Shown: positions 46,756-60,066, counted from the stretch's first letter. The stretch is DNA of 64,000 nt from Strongylocentrotus purpuratus (GCF_000002235.5 NW_022145609.1:26549493-26613492); one strand, 5' to 3'. Numbers and translations: made by a program. The notes: generated by a model from the sequence alone, not told the origin.

Positions 46756-47979
46756 TCAACTCCATTTCTACACCCATGCAACTTTAAACCACTATGGCCT
46801 TATATTTCCTGTTTACATCTGAGTGAGGTCAGCCAGGCCTTTAATTGTCAACTTGACAACTTGATGTGGACACCTATCACATTCATTAGATAACTTGACT
46901 GGTATTCAACACTGCTTAGAAGTGCATGATCTGCAGCAGATCTGAAATGACCAAGAAACGATCACCAGACGGCATCTGACGTAAGATCGATAATCGCTCG
47001 CAGAAAGAGGAGCTAGCTGTAGTTCACCCTCATATTTGAATGATGGAATTTCCCTATAGATTTTTTACACAAAATACCGGCCTCAATATTTCAATGAACA
47101 TTGAATGTCTGAGAAGGGTACTAGCATAATAGAAACTGGACAATTTCATATTGCAGTACCTGTGAGTTGAACCTGAAAGGTTACACTATGAATTTGTATA
47201 AAACTTCTCATTCCCTTCTTTGTATGTCACACTCTATTTATCTATTTTGTGTCACAAAATCCTGGTTGAAGAAAAAGCAATAAGAGAAGAAAAAAATAGA
47301 TTATATATAGGAGAGAAGTGGAGAAAAAAAAAGTGACAATATATTTAGATTAAAACGAAGAATTAAACAAAGCAAATACAGAGGGAATTTGAGAGGAGCA
47401 GAAAGAGAGAAGCTGTCTAAAAACATATGAAAATCACTCAACAACATGTTTTCTTCAAAGCACCTGATCAATTGACCACAATTGATGACATTTTTAAATG
47501 AGGATAATCTGATATATTAACAGATTATTTATCTCTCTGAAGTGGTGTTTGTCACCAACTTAATCCATAGTTGTTTGTCAAGCCCTTCTTTTTTATACCA
47601 TCTTCTTGTCAAAGCATTTGAAGTCCCTGTCGGTTTCTTTTAATCCATTTTACTATATTAACCCTTTTGCTCTCACAAACATATATGTCTTACAATGTAG
47701 GTATTATACCTGGAACTTCAATCATTTGATACCTTCTTTTCATTCCTTTTGCTTGGTTGGATCATGGTTGGATAGCTTTTATTGCATTGTTTGATATTTG
47801 TCCTCTTTGATGACACCTTGTCAATTTAAGCTCTTGACAGGCTCTATCCAGATAGTCTTTCTTTGTTTGGTGCTTCAACCAACCCTTCACCAGCCCACAT
47901 GCACTCTGTAGTGGTTTTGTGGCTTAGGTCTAAATCTTACCCCAACAAACAATGTCTAATTGTTATGATGTACAGTTAC
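46756..47979. other. Intron sequence, no recognisable feature
   Basis: AT-rich; A/G-rich around 47270-47420. Confidence 0.4.
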
Positions 47980-48176
47980 TTAAAGCCCCACTGCACTACT
48001 TTTAGCTTCTTGCTCCCTCTATGTAGGAAACAATGCCTAAGCGGTGCCCGGTGGTCCCCCATGATCCTTTTTTTTCTTATGTTAATTGAGAGCTGATTTG
48101 ATGAGACGGCCACCTGTCATTGACCGTGCTGGGTGGTCTAATCCCTCCTGGCCAAACTAGTACAGACAGGCTTTAA
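47980..48176. mobile_element. TTAA MITE, GCCCCACTGCACTA family, copy 1
   Basis: TTAA then AGCCCCACTGCACTACT on the left; on the right, reverse complement, AGCCTGTCTGTACTAGTTTG then TTAA. The interior has CTTATGTTAATTGAGAGC and TGATTTGATGAGA, shared with 63308-63504. Confidence 0.78.
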
Positions 48177-48211
48177 AGGATAAGTCTTGGAGTACTTGGG
48201 TAGTCTGTTTA

Positions 48212-48263
48212 GAGCCAGAAGGGAATACTCATTATTTCACACAGACTTAATGCCCTTTTGTCT
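48212..48263. repeat. Palindromic module
   Basis: Arms GAGCCAGAAGGGAATACTC and ACTTAATGCCCTTTTGTCTC with a short loop. Confidence 0.55.
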
Positions 48264-48396
48264 CAAAGCAGAGAAATTGTAATCAATATCTAGTTGATTG
48301 ATAGAGCGATTTGTTATTATAATGATTGAAAATTTCATGGAATAAATTAAATTCTCTGATCCAAAGTCTAAATTCTGCTGGTTGCTATATAATGTA

Positions 48397-48614
48397 CATT
48401 ATATATTTAAAAAAATAACATATCAAGCAAAACAACTCCCTCCATCAAAAAATAAATAGAATAATACTATATTCTAACATTTCAAATGATACTTGTGTGC
48501 TAGTATAATGATATTATATATTAAAAAAAATAACATATCAAGCAAAACAACTCCCTCCATCAAAAAATAAATAGAATAATACTATATTCTAACATTTCAA
48601 ATGATACTTGTGTG

Positions 48615-48615
<1 letters not shown>
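48397..48615 (+). repeat. ~104-bp tandem duplication ending in a C run
   Basis: Copies 48397-48500 and 48511-48615 are almost identical (shared ATAACATATCAAGCAAAAC, TCCCTCCATCAAAAAATAAA and TTCAAATGATACTTGTGTGC). The second runs into a C homopolymer at about 48615-48635. Confidence 0.93.
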
Positions 48616-48639
<24 letters not shown>

Positions 48640-48645
<6 letters not shown>

Positions 48646-50160
48646 GAAAAAAAAAGTTGGTGGTTAGTTGTGTGATTTGGTACGGCTATTTTTTTAATGC
48701 CAACTTGTATATGTAGTAGAGAACATCACAATTTGAGAGTCAGAATAATGTTAACTTGATGCACAAATATATGAGTGAACAGACTTCTAGTTTGAAGCAT
48801 ATACCTAGTATGTGTTTATAGAACCCCCATTCCACCTCTAGACATATAATTGATGTAGCTACTAACATTAGCAGTTTGTTGATGACCAAATAGACAATCT
48901 TTCACAGGTTGGTGTGTACATGCTGTGGTGATGTCTTTCCAAAAGGTTTAATGATTAACTAGAAATAAAACAGCTCAGTGATTTATTAAAACAGAAAGAA
49001 ATTTAACACTGTGTTGTGAATAGGGAACCTGACATTAAGTAGAATTCAAACTAACATAGGGTATTACATACAAATGCAAAGCGCACAACAAGAAAGATGA
49101 TAATTGTTTTTTCCCTTTTCTTTATAGATTAAACTTAAGTATAGATTTTCTATACACTTACTGCTCATTCTGGAAGATTAAACCTTAGCAATACCTTAGG
49201 ACATCTTCAAATATGTTTTTGAGAAATGGTATTAAAAGAGATCTTTACTTGGTGAAATATAATGTAACATTCATGTAGTTAGAAGAGAAAAAAAAAGAAA
49301 TGCTGCAATTGCTTGAAACCATGGAAGTAGATGCACAACCCCAAGTACAATAGTTAGGTTAGAGTCTGGATATCATAGACTACACACTTATCAAGTTTGC
49401 TGGAGTTTGTGATATTGTCCAGACTATTTCGCTAACTTTTAATCACAAAACATACAGGTTTGAACTAGAACTACATAAGAAATGAGAATCAAGAAATGAC
49501 AGTTAAAAAGAAACATTTAGATGGTTGATATTGCCTTTAATACAGAACATCATAATGAACAAAGGAGATCAAAAAGCAAGGTGTCTACAATGAATTTGTG
49601 TTGTGGTTTGGCCAGGATTGAAGTTGTTTACCGCGGACACCAAATTCCCTTCTTTGAAGGTAGATGTGATTAGAGAACCTTGCTTGTTTGTCATGAAATT
49701 TTATCCGTAACAAAAGAAATAGGCAACCTTCCTTCTGCAAACAGACCAGGTACTTACTCCTGCACTTGTAATCTATCACCATTTTAGTCCAGACAGTAAT
49801 CTTGTTTCTTTTTATTAGGGAAACTGGCACACAGGTGTTCAGAACTTCAGAGAGTACACTTTTCTGTCATAATTTGATACAGCCAATACCATGAAATGGT
49901 TCTTTGTTGTTGCCAACAAAGCCATTACCTTATGTTTGCTTTGCTAGATGACATTTCAATTTTATGAAGGCATATTGTGTTGAGGAATTTTGATTTTTTT
50001 TTCCGGAGAAAAAAAAGGTGTTTTTTATTAGTGAAGAATACCCATGACATGTGCATCAAGTTATTATTTCAATATAAAGTGACTACCTTTTTTTCAGATT
50101 TACTCCTTTGACTTTGTCCTTGTGCCACTGTTTGTATCTTTAGGAGAAGAACAACACTAT
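48640..50160. other. Intron sequence, no recognisable feature
   Basis: The open frame on - at 49585-49830 has no motif or splice support. Confidence 0.4.
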
Positions 50161-50167
50161 ATCATCA

Positions 50168-50541
50168 GCCGGCTGGCAGAAGGGCGTTAGCGCGCAAGCG
50201 ACTCGAAAACTACTTTTCGAATTATTCGCATTTAAAGATTTGTTTCATATTCAAACTGCTTTCCGTTCCGAAAATTGGTTTAAAACTTAAAAGACTAATA
50301 GAAATGTTATAGTAGAACACGGCCTTAATTTTTTTATCGGAAATCAGTCAGTTTTATAAAAGTTTGAAGCAATTTAGTGCCAACGCCCTTCTGCTTAACG
50401 CTTCAGATTTGACCTGAAATTCGAGCTAATGCCCTTTTGCCAGCCAGGCGAGAGCCAGAAGTGTGTTAACTTGTTGACTATTTGGAGCCTGAAGGGCATT
50501 AACTATGTGTTAAAGTAAATAAGTAATTTTCTTCTTGCTCC
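50168..50541. repeat. Large palindromic module cluster
   Basis: GGCTGGCAGAAGGGCGTTAGC (50169-50189) pairs with GCTAATGCCCTTTTGCCAGCC (50425-50445) around a 235-base loop. Inside that loop GTGCCAACGCCCTTCTGC (about 50379) is another arm. A further diverged hairpin follows at 50484-50541 (GGAGCCTGAAGGGCATTAAC and TTTTCTTCTTGCTCC). Confidence 0.7.
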
Positions 50542-50680
50542 AAACAAATGTATGTCACATGGAGTTTAAAGCTCTTCTTGTTTTTAGCAGATTATAAGAA
50601 TTCTGAAATAATTATTTATTTTTCATACAAACGTAACACTTCTTTTTAGTACAATTCCCCCCCCCCCCCTTTTATCACAA

Positions 50681-50746
50681 GCCTCTGCCACCAGACAGGC
50701 AGGTTAATTTACATGGAGTTTAATGCCCTGTCTGCCTGGCTCTGAG
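50681..50746. repeat. Palindromic module, diverged
   Basis: CCACCAGACAGGCAGGTTAA and TTTAATGCCCTGTCTGCC then TGGCTCTGAG. Confidence 0.5.
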
Positions 50747-50948
50747 AGATCCAATTTACTTGTAATTGAAGAATCATCAGCAAGTGAGCATGCAATGGAG
50801 AATTCCCCTTATCGTCTGATAATAGTTTCAACATAATGCCATGCATTACATAACAATGATTATACTTAGATTGTGATCAAAAGTCTTTTATTCCGGGTTA
50901 CAAGCAATCAGGTCGATTTGTATGGATGATGCTGGGCATTATCTCCTA

Positions 50949-51715
50949 AATGTAGATATTGTTTCCCTCAACAAAAGGCAAAAGGGGTGGAAAATAGAAC
51001 AGGGAATCTTTGTATTCAGATCACGCAAATAGGCATTGTTAACAACTGTCAATCTGGATTTCAACGATAGGTGTTTAGACCAAATGGTATGGAACTGTGA
51101 GCAGGAATTTCATATTCTAAAGCAGCACAGTTCACTGACATTTGCTGCATTTTTTTTTACATTTTAGCTTCTTTCTAGTGAGCAAACAATATCTGGCTAA
51201 TTATTTTCAAAGTTCATTGACTTTTGATGATTGTTACTGATCTATTCTCTGTAAAAAAATAAATATCAAAATACTTATTAAAACATTATGTTTATTGATA
51301 TCTTTTAAAATGACCAACTTTAAGAATGGTTTGTTTTTAACATTGTGCTCCAAAGAAATAACAATACAAACCAAAAAAAAAAAATAATAATTACAAAACT
51401 CTGTATAATTATAATGTTGATATTAACAACATTTACAAAAAAATACTTAGGGCAATATGTAGATATTGTTTCCCTCAACAAAAGCAAAAGGGGTGGAAAA
51501 TAGAACAGGGAATCTTTGTATTCAGACCACAGCGTATAGGCATTGTAATTGACAACTGTAAAAAATAAAGTATAAATTTTTAATTTTAACTAAAAATACT
51601 TATTAAAACATTAAAACATTAAAACATTATGTTTATTGATATCTTTTGAAATGACCTACTTTAAGGAATGGTTTGTTTTTAACAATGGCTCAAGAGAAAT
51701 AACAATACAGATATA
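50949..51715 (+). repeat. Direct duplication of ~400 bp, second copy deleted
   Basis: ATGTAGATATTGTTTCCCTC and GGTGGAAAATAGAACAGGG occur at 50949 and again at 51457. AAAACATTATGTTTATTGAT and GAATGGTTTGTTTTTAAC occur at about 51275 and 51620. Copy 2 has lost about 190 internal bases and contains ATTAAAACATTAAAACATTA slippage. Confidence 0.88.
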
Positions 51716-51769
51716 TGCAACAAAAGGAAGTCAATCAAATCACGACACAAATTCAACTTCTATATTTTT

Positions 51770-51773
<4 letters not shown>

Positions 51774-51832
<59 letters not shown>

Positions 51833-51838
51833 CTATCT
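51774..51838 (+). repeat. (CT)n tract
   Basis: About 50 bases of pure CT, then CTAT variants. Confidence 0.95.
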
Positions 51839-51839
51839 G

Positions 51840-53530
51840 AACTTTTAAGAATACAGATACTCCTAAAATGAAGTTTTTGATAGAATCTCTATAAAGTTGT
51901 GTGGGGTGTGGTTAGTACCCTGTGTGGTCTGAATCTTATGATAGATGACAATACATATCCTTGGGTTTTCCACAAGATAACCTATAGGAAGGGTATTCTT
52001 TGGTAGGTATTGCAAGCACCTGAGAAGTTACTGTTAAAAATCTTTGTCAAAAGAAAAGCCTGCTTATTTAGTTTTCTAAAAGGACATCCTTGACAAAAAT
52101 AGAGGAGGATGCACCTTTTGGAATTAAGGTATTATCATCATTTGAGATAAACTTTGCATTCCTTTTTTTTTATATTAAATATTTCATGTACCCATAACTT
52201 GGGGAACTTTTATGGAAAGCTAGCTCATAAAGTTGTCAAATATTGTAGACATGAACTATGTGTATGATAGATTCTAATGCAGAATAGAAAAGAAGGATAA
52301 ATATTTATTTGAGGCAATAACTAGAAATGTATCACTATTTTGTAGACAGGTCTCCAGCTATAGAATGAGTTATGCATTTACCTTACTCTGTTAATGAGAA
52401 ATACCATTTTCCATTTTGATATTGAATTGTTTAATGATATTAGGGGGGGCGGTCATGTATGAATGCCAATGGTGTATTCCTATATTCTTTGGTGAATATG
52501 TTTTGAATGATGTGGAGAAGTTCATCCATGAAGTGCAATATGTTTTTTTTCTTTGTTTGGGAGTTGAAATGTGTTTTTTATGAACTGATTGTAAGATTAT
52601 CATTGTGTTTCAGTTTCATAAACACAATCTATCCTCCAAAAAAATGAAAAGTTCAATGTAAATTGTTAGATAACATTGCATTTTGCAACATTTTGCTTTT
52701 GACCGGGCCCCAAATTCAGGTGTACTTACATGATCATTAAAAATGGGGCATTATTGTATCTGGTTTTTAAATAATACCAATGTCAAGAATTATAGTATAG
52801 TGCCGAGAGATATCAACACTCACACTGAATTGAATTTCTTTTTTTAAGGTGTTTACATTGTAGCTTAGTTTGATATGAATAATTTGTGTTATATCTGAAT
52901 CTAAAAATCTATCTTTAAAGAAATCTAAATATTTTGTGAGAGCGAGTTGTAAGCATTGTCACTTAAAATGTCACCACCTTTAAACTTCCGCTCCTACAAA
53001 GTTTACAGGGTAAGTCAGGTCACTGAATCTTTGGTAATGTTCATTCAGTGAATGGAGCTTCCTCTCCTTATTTCTTGCATCATCTGATAACAACCAAAGC
53101 TAACAGGATACACAGTGTGAAGGATAGCTTTAGAGAAGGGGTGTGAAGTGCTTATCAAGAACAGGATCGAACAAGCGTGTCCGGAAGTTGTACAGAACCG
53201 ATCTTTTATTGCATTGTGCAAACAGTTTGTTGACTTTCATAGAATTGGGGGCCTGCCACCTAACATAGGGTGCATTTACACTGTACTAAAAAAAAATTAT
53301 TAATTTTTATCTCATTCTGGTGGTATATGCCTATAGTTGCTAAGCATCTACTGGCAAACACAACAGAAAACCTTAAATCTAACTAACCACCTCTAGAGTG
53401 TGGTTTTTTTTTAAACGCCGGCAGAAATTTCACTAATTTTTGCAGTGTTAAATTTAATGCCCGCTCTCGAAACATCAGTGAATTATTCCGATTTTTTGTC
53501 ACATGACTCTCCTTGCTTCTGTGCAATCGC
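51840..53530. other. Intron sequence, no recognisable feature
   Basis: AT-rich; no supported element. Confidence 0.4.
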
Positions 53531-53534
53531 ATGC

Positions 53535-53660
53535 AGAGCAGCAACAAGTAGCGCATGCACACTATACTCACCCTAAAACCGGAATGACTAAACACAGACA
53601 TTTTTTAATGGCTGTAAATGGTAGTAAAAAAAATAAAATAAAAATGGTGTTTTAGTTGTG
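53535..53660 (+). repeat. Dispersed repeat, copy 2
   Basis: Diverged match to 44383-44530 (see that entry for the shared words). Confidence 0.55.
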
Positions 53661-56060
53661 TAAATGGGCCTACAATGACAATCAAAGTGAGAGAGAAAGA
53701 GAGAGAGATGACACAAATATTAAAGTCAGGAGGTATAGATATTGTGCATTGTGTTTACGCCTCATTGGGTATTTTGCGGTGAACAAGGAAAAATAGACCC
53801 ATTTCATTATAGAAAGGCGCAAAGTGAAACATGCGTGGGATGGACACAAGCCTCAAGGATATTCGCTTAACTTTTGTAGTGATCACAGCTGCAATACCAA
53901 AAATTCCTCCTTTTCTTCTCCAAATGCCTCTTTTTTTAAATGGTCCCCATTGAAGCTGTCAACAATCGGTAATTTTCAAGGAACCCTCCATTGTGATAGT
54001 AATTTGAAATTGGAGCGAATGTCAGGCATCTAGAAGGCATTGCTCTTTGTGTCAGTTTTGTGGTTATATTAAGTTGCACTTTTATATCTTTAGGGCACTG
54101 TTGATAAATGTCATTAATTTTCAGGCCGCTTTTGATTACCTTTAGAATAGTTTAGGTTCCGTAAAAGGTATAAAGGATTCCATTTAAATCTCGGGTCTCA
54201 GAAACTCAAAGCTTTTGGAATGTGAAAATAATAAGGACAATAGATTTAAACTTGGCTTCAGAATTCTTTAGCATTGTGAAATTACAATTTATTCTAAAGT
54301 ATTGAACTAAAGAAGTGAAATGTTTCATGAAAATTGATGATCAACTAGAGTGTTGCAAAATTAGTTGAATAAATTTCAAGGAGCTTTAATGTATTGATTA
54401 TGCCATAGGACAGATGAATTTTGTAGTGGTTTAATCTTTGATATTTGAGTGTAAAGATATTTAAGCTTGCATTAAACATAGTTTACAGTCTATTTAAAAA
54501 ACAGTCTCAAGGATATATGGGCTGTGGAAATGTGACTAAAATCTCCAGATTTCATGAAATCTTCCTCATGCAAAGCATGGATCTGATCATATCAAATTTA
54601 TCCCATCCGAGACATAAATAGCCAGGTTTTAATCACTTGGAACTAATGCTTAATCTGAATATACCGGTACACCAGATTAGGTAGTACTGACTCTTAGATT
54701 GTCTTTCACTTTCAAATTGTGTACCAAGGCTTTCTAAATTTCTCTTTTTTTCTTTAGACACATCCCAAAATTGAGCTGCAATTTCAGCCTGATTGTGAAT
54801 TTTCATTATATGGATTACACAATGTGGAATGATAAATATTGACTATTGGGAACCTGTTTGAAATTCACACCTTGGGTTCTTTGTCATTCCTATTTTCACC
54901 ACCTTTTTCAAAGAAACCATATTTCAAATGCCCCACATTTCTCTGAAAATAGTAGTCTTGTCAAGAAGGGTAAACCCCCTAGCATCCAGAACATTCGGAA
55001 TGAATGTTAGTTACGTTGGTAACGGGGGAAGCCTGTTGTTCCATTGTTGATCAAACGTTGCCAGGCAGCTTGCCGTCGTCACAAGGACATATGAAACACA
55101 AGTGTGCAGAGATTGGACTTTGAGCTGTGACGCAGCAGAGAAAGAGAGAGAGAGAGAGAGACGTTCGATAGACAAATAGGATACATTGGAGGGGTTTATT
55201 TTGTTGGTTCAGAAAGTTAAACATTTCCTGGTTTAAAGAGTCAAATTATCTGAAACTCCGGGAGGAAGTTCAATGAGCAAAGAATAATTTCTTCCTCTTT
55301 CTCTTTAAACAAACTTCCAAGTGTCTTGATTAAATGCAGGTGTCTTATTTCCATCTGATGTAATGTTATCCAAATAGTAGATTAAGCAATTTGGCCTATG
55401 AAATGTTAGAGAGCACCTCTTTCTATTCTTGTACATTCACCTGATTAGCGGATAATGACACAAAATTTCCCCCTAATATAGGAAAATGCTTTGATTTTGA
55501 AAAGAGATTTCATTTAGTAAAACTCCCATTGACCCAGATTTCCCACCCTCTCTGTTAATTTTCTGTTTTTCTATATGATAAAATGGATCACGGCTGGTAT
55601 GTGGTAATCTGTTTTCATAACACAAAATGATGTAATATATTTGTTATTATTTTTCTTGTTTGACATTTCCCTTCTTTGCATTCAGTCAAACTTTTTATTT
55701 ATTGTATTTATTTCAAAAAGTCGTTTGATAACTTTTCTCTTTCTGGTATTGTTAAACAAATATTCCCCTTTTGATTATATCACAATCCAGAATGAACTCT
55801 TCACCTTTCTAATTTCCCATTCAAAGCAAATAAAAACCCAGATGTTATAAAAACACAAATTTTCATGAATACATCTAGCACCAATTACCCTACCGGTACT
55901 TGTTGCCACAGCAAACATACATTGGCGCTTCATGTTGGACTTTAAACCATGACGACACAATGAGAATCCAGATATAGAGCGATATACCCCCTGTTCATAC
56001 TTCCAGAATTCATTGTATAGTATTGAATGGTATTTTTACCAATCATTTTCACTCCATAAT
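53661..56060. other. Intron sequence, short GA tracts only
   Basis: (GA)n blocks at 53690-53710 and 55137-55162. Nothing else is recognised. Confidence 0.4.
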
Positions 56061-56064
56061 TGTT

Positions 56065-56328
56065 CACACTACAGGAAATTTATATAAAACTCATATAAAG
56101 AAGCGTCATATGATGAAATGTATAGCGAAATGCGTGTTTGAGTAATAAAAACTGGATAAAGAAATTTGGGTCCCATTCTAGTCAGAACATTGTATCGTAT
56201 GAAAATCGTATAACTGGGCCAGGCTTTATGTGAACATGCACTGATTATTGGCCCATCTGTCATGTCAATTGAGCTCCTCAAAAACAGTTTCTTTATATGA
56301 CGTTTCATTATACGATGTTGTTTTCTAG

Positions 56329-56359
<31 letters not shown>

Positions 56360-56432
56360 GCTCCATTCACTACACTATGATTCTTTAAATGACGTTTCTT
56401 TATACAAGTTTTATATAAATTTCCTGTAGTGT
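56065..56432. mobile_element. MITE with ~43-bp inverted repeats
   Basis: CACTACAGGAAATTTATATA, then AAACTCATATAAAGAAGCGTC at the left, pairs with the right end GACGTTTCTTTATACAAGTTT, then TATATAAATTTCCTGTAGTG, with about four mismatches. The interior has further copies of TATATGACGTTTC-like words and a (TA)n block at about 56335-56358. The exact edges and target duplication are unclear. Confidence 0.65.
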
Positions 56433-58512
56433 GGACATGCTGATAGTATGGAGACAATGAGGCATATGGACAAGTGATTGTTACAATTGATATTATTCAA
56501 TTAGACTTTGGACTTGTGATGGTGGCAGTGCAAACACTTGTTTGACTAAGCATAAATTGTATCAATACCATAGGCAGAGTTTCCTTGTGTAAAGTCAATG
56601 GTGGTATGGATTTGAAGGAAGAAAAGGATTAATTGCAAGAAAGAAGGCACATATTGTACCCAATTAATGACCTTAAAGTGAACTGATTAGAAATATGAAA
56701 AAGATCTTGTGGAACATTCTGTGAACCAACCAAAGAATGTTTAGTGTATTTGATCACAAAGTCACTAAATATTTGGAATATTCAGAAATATCAAAACTTG
56801 ACTTATAGCTAGAGGTGCATTATAACCCAGAAAAGATTGATTCCAATCATAGCTTCATTCGTTATGTGAAACACCAGACATTTCTTATATAATATGGATT
56901 GATTAACAGTTACAGAAAGGGAAGACCAAAGTGATTTTTCCCCCTTAAGATTTGCTCCCAATTACTGAGAAGCATTTTTGATTATTTTGTCTACAGAAAA
57001 GATTGCTTAACTTCTTGCAGTGGATCACAAACTCTTTGATGCACTATTAGAACGTTGACTTTTATGATATTATTATCTCAAATAATTTAAAATGGGCTGT
57101 GATACCAGAAGTAATGCCATTCCTGACTTCATACAATATCATGCGACACATAATGATAAAATATAGAAGGTATTTGTCTTGCATAATGAAATTCATGAAT
57201 CCTGTGAAACTACATTGAAGGTTTACCTAAGGTAGCGAGTGGGTAGAACGTCCTTCCTCTCAGTGAAGAATACAGTAGAAAGTAAATGCTTCTGTCCTTG
57301 TTAAGGAAAACAAAACTGATAAAAGTTTAAGGTCCTCCATAAAGAGGGCATGAATATATTTTTATGTAGAATTTTTTTTTGTTTTGTTTTGTTTTGGTTT
57401 GTTTATAAGTAGTCACAAACTCTTATCTTGATATGTTCAAAATTTACAATGTGAACAAATTATATGGTTACAAAAATTGCCCAACTTTTTATATCTCTGC
57501 CAATATCTCTTTTAATTGTTCCCCAGTTATGTAAGGCCTAGGGAAAAAATTAATGTGTATGTACATGTACTACATATATATGCCAAAAGTTGTATTTCTA
57601 CAACTTACACACAAGCCAAAGATTGCCTAAGTCGACACATTTCACCCAGTCCCGTCAAGATCGTTTTACGTGAGGTTTACTGTATAAACTAGTTGCAATA
57701 TAAAAAGTTTGATGACTATTTTGAGGGGGCTGTATAGTTCTATTTGTAAGTATTGTACATGAGGGGGAGATGGATGAGTCAATGTTTTGATATATTCTAG
57801 TCTGATCTCCTTTCTGTGTCATTGAGAGCAAAATTTAAAAAAAAAGTGGATTTCTCATTGGTGCCAATTCAAGCAAACCTAGTCCATGGTTTTAAGCTTG
57901 TATAGGTGCCACACGCTTGAATATGAATATGACTTTTTACTTTTCCTTTAAATTGAGCATGTATTAATAAATTGTTATTACCTATACTAAACAATTAAAA
58001 AAGTCAAATTGGCACAAAATTAGTTTGACTTGTTGTGAGGAGCCAAGTCAACCGAGAAATCGAACGATGAAAAGCTTTTACAAACATTTTGTCTATACAG
58101 AGGTTTAACCAGCTAAAACAAAAAACAAAAAATAAAATTAAGGACTACCGTAGTACTTTGGACAAGCGTTAGATTGATTTTGGAAAGGCTAGTGGTTTAA
58201 ACCCCAATCATAGGCAAAAGAAAGACTTGCTTCTGGACATGAGTATGAATAATTATAGTAATTCTCTTTGTCATACAATATCTCTCTCTTTTTTCTTGGA
58301 AGGGGGGGGGGATATTCCTACTCATGTCAACATTCTGTAATACTATTTTGTGTGTGGGTAACTATTACTTACATCCATCAGATAGACTAGAATGCTTCAG
58401 ACATGGTTCGATGACTGATTTTTGTTTTGATTGTGACGTAGACCAGTCATGCGTCAAAACTAAGTTGTCATTCACAACTACTCAACAAGCCTTAATTAAA
58501 CCCACTCATGAC
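56433..58512. other. Intron sequence, no recognisable feature
   Basis: A G run at about 58302-58311. No element is recognised. Confidence 0.4.
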
Positions 58513-58951
58513 ATTGTGACGTAGATTGTTGACACTACACAAATACTGCTGAAGACACAAGAACAGGATTCATTAGGCCTGTTTTCATCAGCTCCAGATT
58601 GCCAAATAACTCGCTATTTTAACTATCCCGATCCCAAATTATCCAACTAATTTGCGTCTTCATTTGCCCGCAGTTGCAATTAGCAGTATATTCTTGGGCT
58701 AGTTTGCAAAATATCCCGCTATTTGTCCGGTGCGACTTCACTAGCCTGAAGACTCGCACTCTGCGCAAATGATGAGCAAAATATCTCAAGCTAATTTCTT
58801 GAGTTCAAGTTTCGAGTTCGAAGCTCGAGCTGATGAAAACACGATTTGTAACTTCAGGATTATTTCCCAAATCAGAAATAGACGCACCTATTGTGACGTA
58901 GATTGTTGACACTACACAAATACTGTTGAAGACACAGGAACAGGATTCATT
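58513..58951. repeat. 62-bp direct repeats exactly bracketing a MITE
   Basis: Left 58513-58574 and right 58890-58951 both start ATTGTGACGTAGATTGTTG and end GGATTCATT, differing at two positions (GCTGAA/GTTGAA and CAAGAAC/CAGGAAC). They abut the MITE with no intervening base. Confidence 0.88.
58575..58889 (+). mobile_element. AGGCGCGTCTTCA-type MITE, copy 4
   Basis: Begins AGGCCTGTTTTCATCAGC and ends CAGAAATAGACGCACCT. Relative to copy 3, about 30 bases of the right end (the GCGGGCTATTTGGC to GATGATGAA part) and the central palindrome are missing. Confidence 0.72.
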
Positions 58952-60060
58952 GTGTGGGTTGCAAACGACACTACAGTCTTGATCAGATATTGATATATAA
59001 ACTTGAACAAAGTAAATATTAAGTTAGTAATAATTGCAAATAAAGTAATTCTTCATAAAAAACTATTTTGCAACCATGCTGATTGAGAGTTAGTGAGATT
59101 GCCATTTTTCCATTTAAAACATCAATTTGAGTATGATTGTTTTTTTATAAATGAGAATGATGTTATGAATAACTAATTTAATCATTAAATAATAAATTTA
59201 TTTGATCTTCAAAGTAGACATATTTGTGAGAGATAGAATTGAAAATATGAGTCTTATGTGAACCATCACTAACTTATTGAGCTTGCTAAGAACAAAATTA
59301 GAGAACATTGACTTTCTATATGAAAATAACCACAACACAACATTACCAGTAAACTGTAGCCTAGCACATTTCAATATTTGAGAAAAGAGCCCCACCCCCT
59401 ATGGTGAGGGGTTTTCATGGACCAGTGGATCTGAGATTATATTATCCAAAACAAAACAAAAAATGATTTTAGAAGAGTATGAATTTACAAATAGTAACAA
59501 AAATAAAAAATAATAAAAAAGTGAAAGGCGTAAATATTCTAAAAAAAGAATGAAACGCCAATAATACCAGACAACAAAAACAACAACACCCCCTCTGGTG
59601 CAAATTACAAGGAATTTGCTTTTGTATTTATATAGTATCATAGATTCTAGGTAAAGGGGTTCAAAGATTCTTGTACAAAAAGGGAGAGAGTGAGATAGAG
59701 AGAGATGTGATATAATTGCTATTGATTAATGTCCATGAGTCTACTTATTTAATATCGTTTTGATTTCTAGCTGTTTGTTGCTGAGTTATCACGTTTGTTT
59801 ACCCCTATCTAGCCTTCACAGACCTCCCAGGTCAGTGTATAATTCTGATGACCATGACTAGTATAAGCGTAATCAGGGTAATAGTTCTTAATGTGTTTAT
59901 CAAAAGGAAGGAAACGGTTTGTCAAAAGTGAAGATTACACATCACCCTGGTGGTCGATAGAGGGAGCTATTCAAGATAATTGCGTGGAGTCCTGGCTTAT
60001 GCTAGTTCTATTATTAGTGATTCACTTGATTATAATGTAAGTTTGAGCAAAGGAAGAAAA
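58952..60060. other. Intron sequence, no recognisable feature
   Basis: AT-rich. The open frames on - at 59198 and 59399 have no support. Confidence 0.4.
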
Positions 60061-60066
60061 GTTGTA

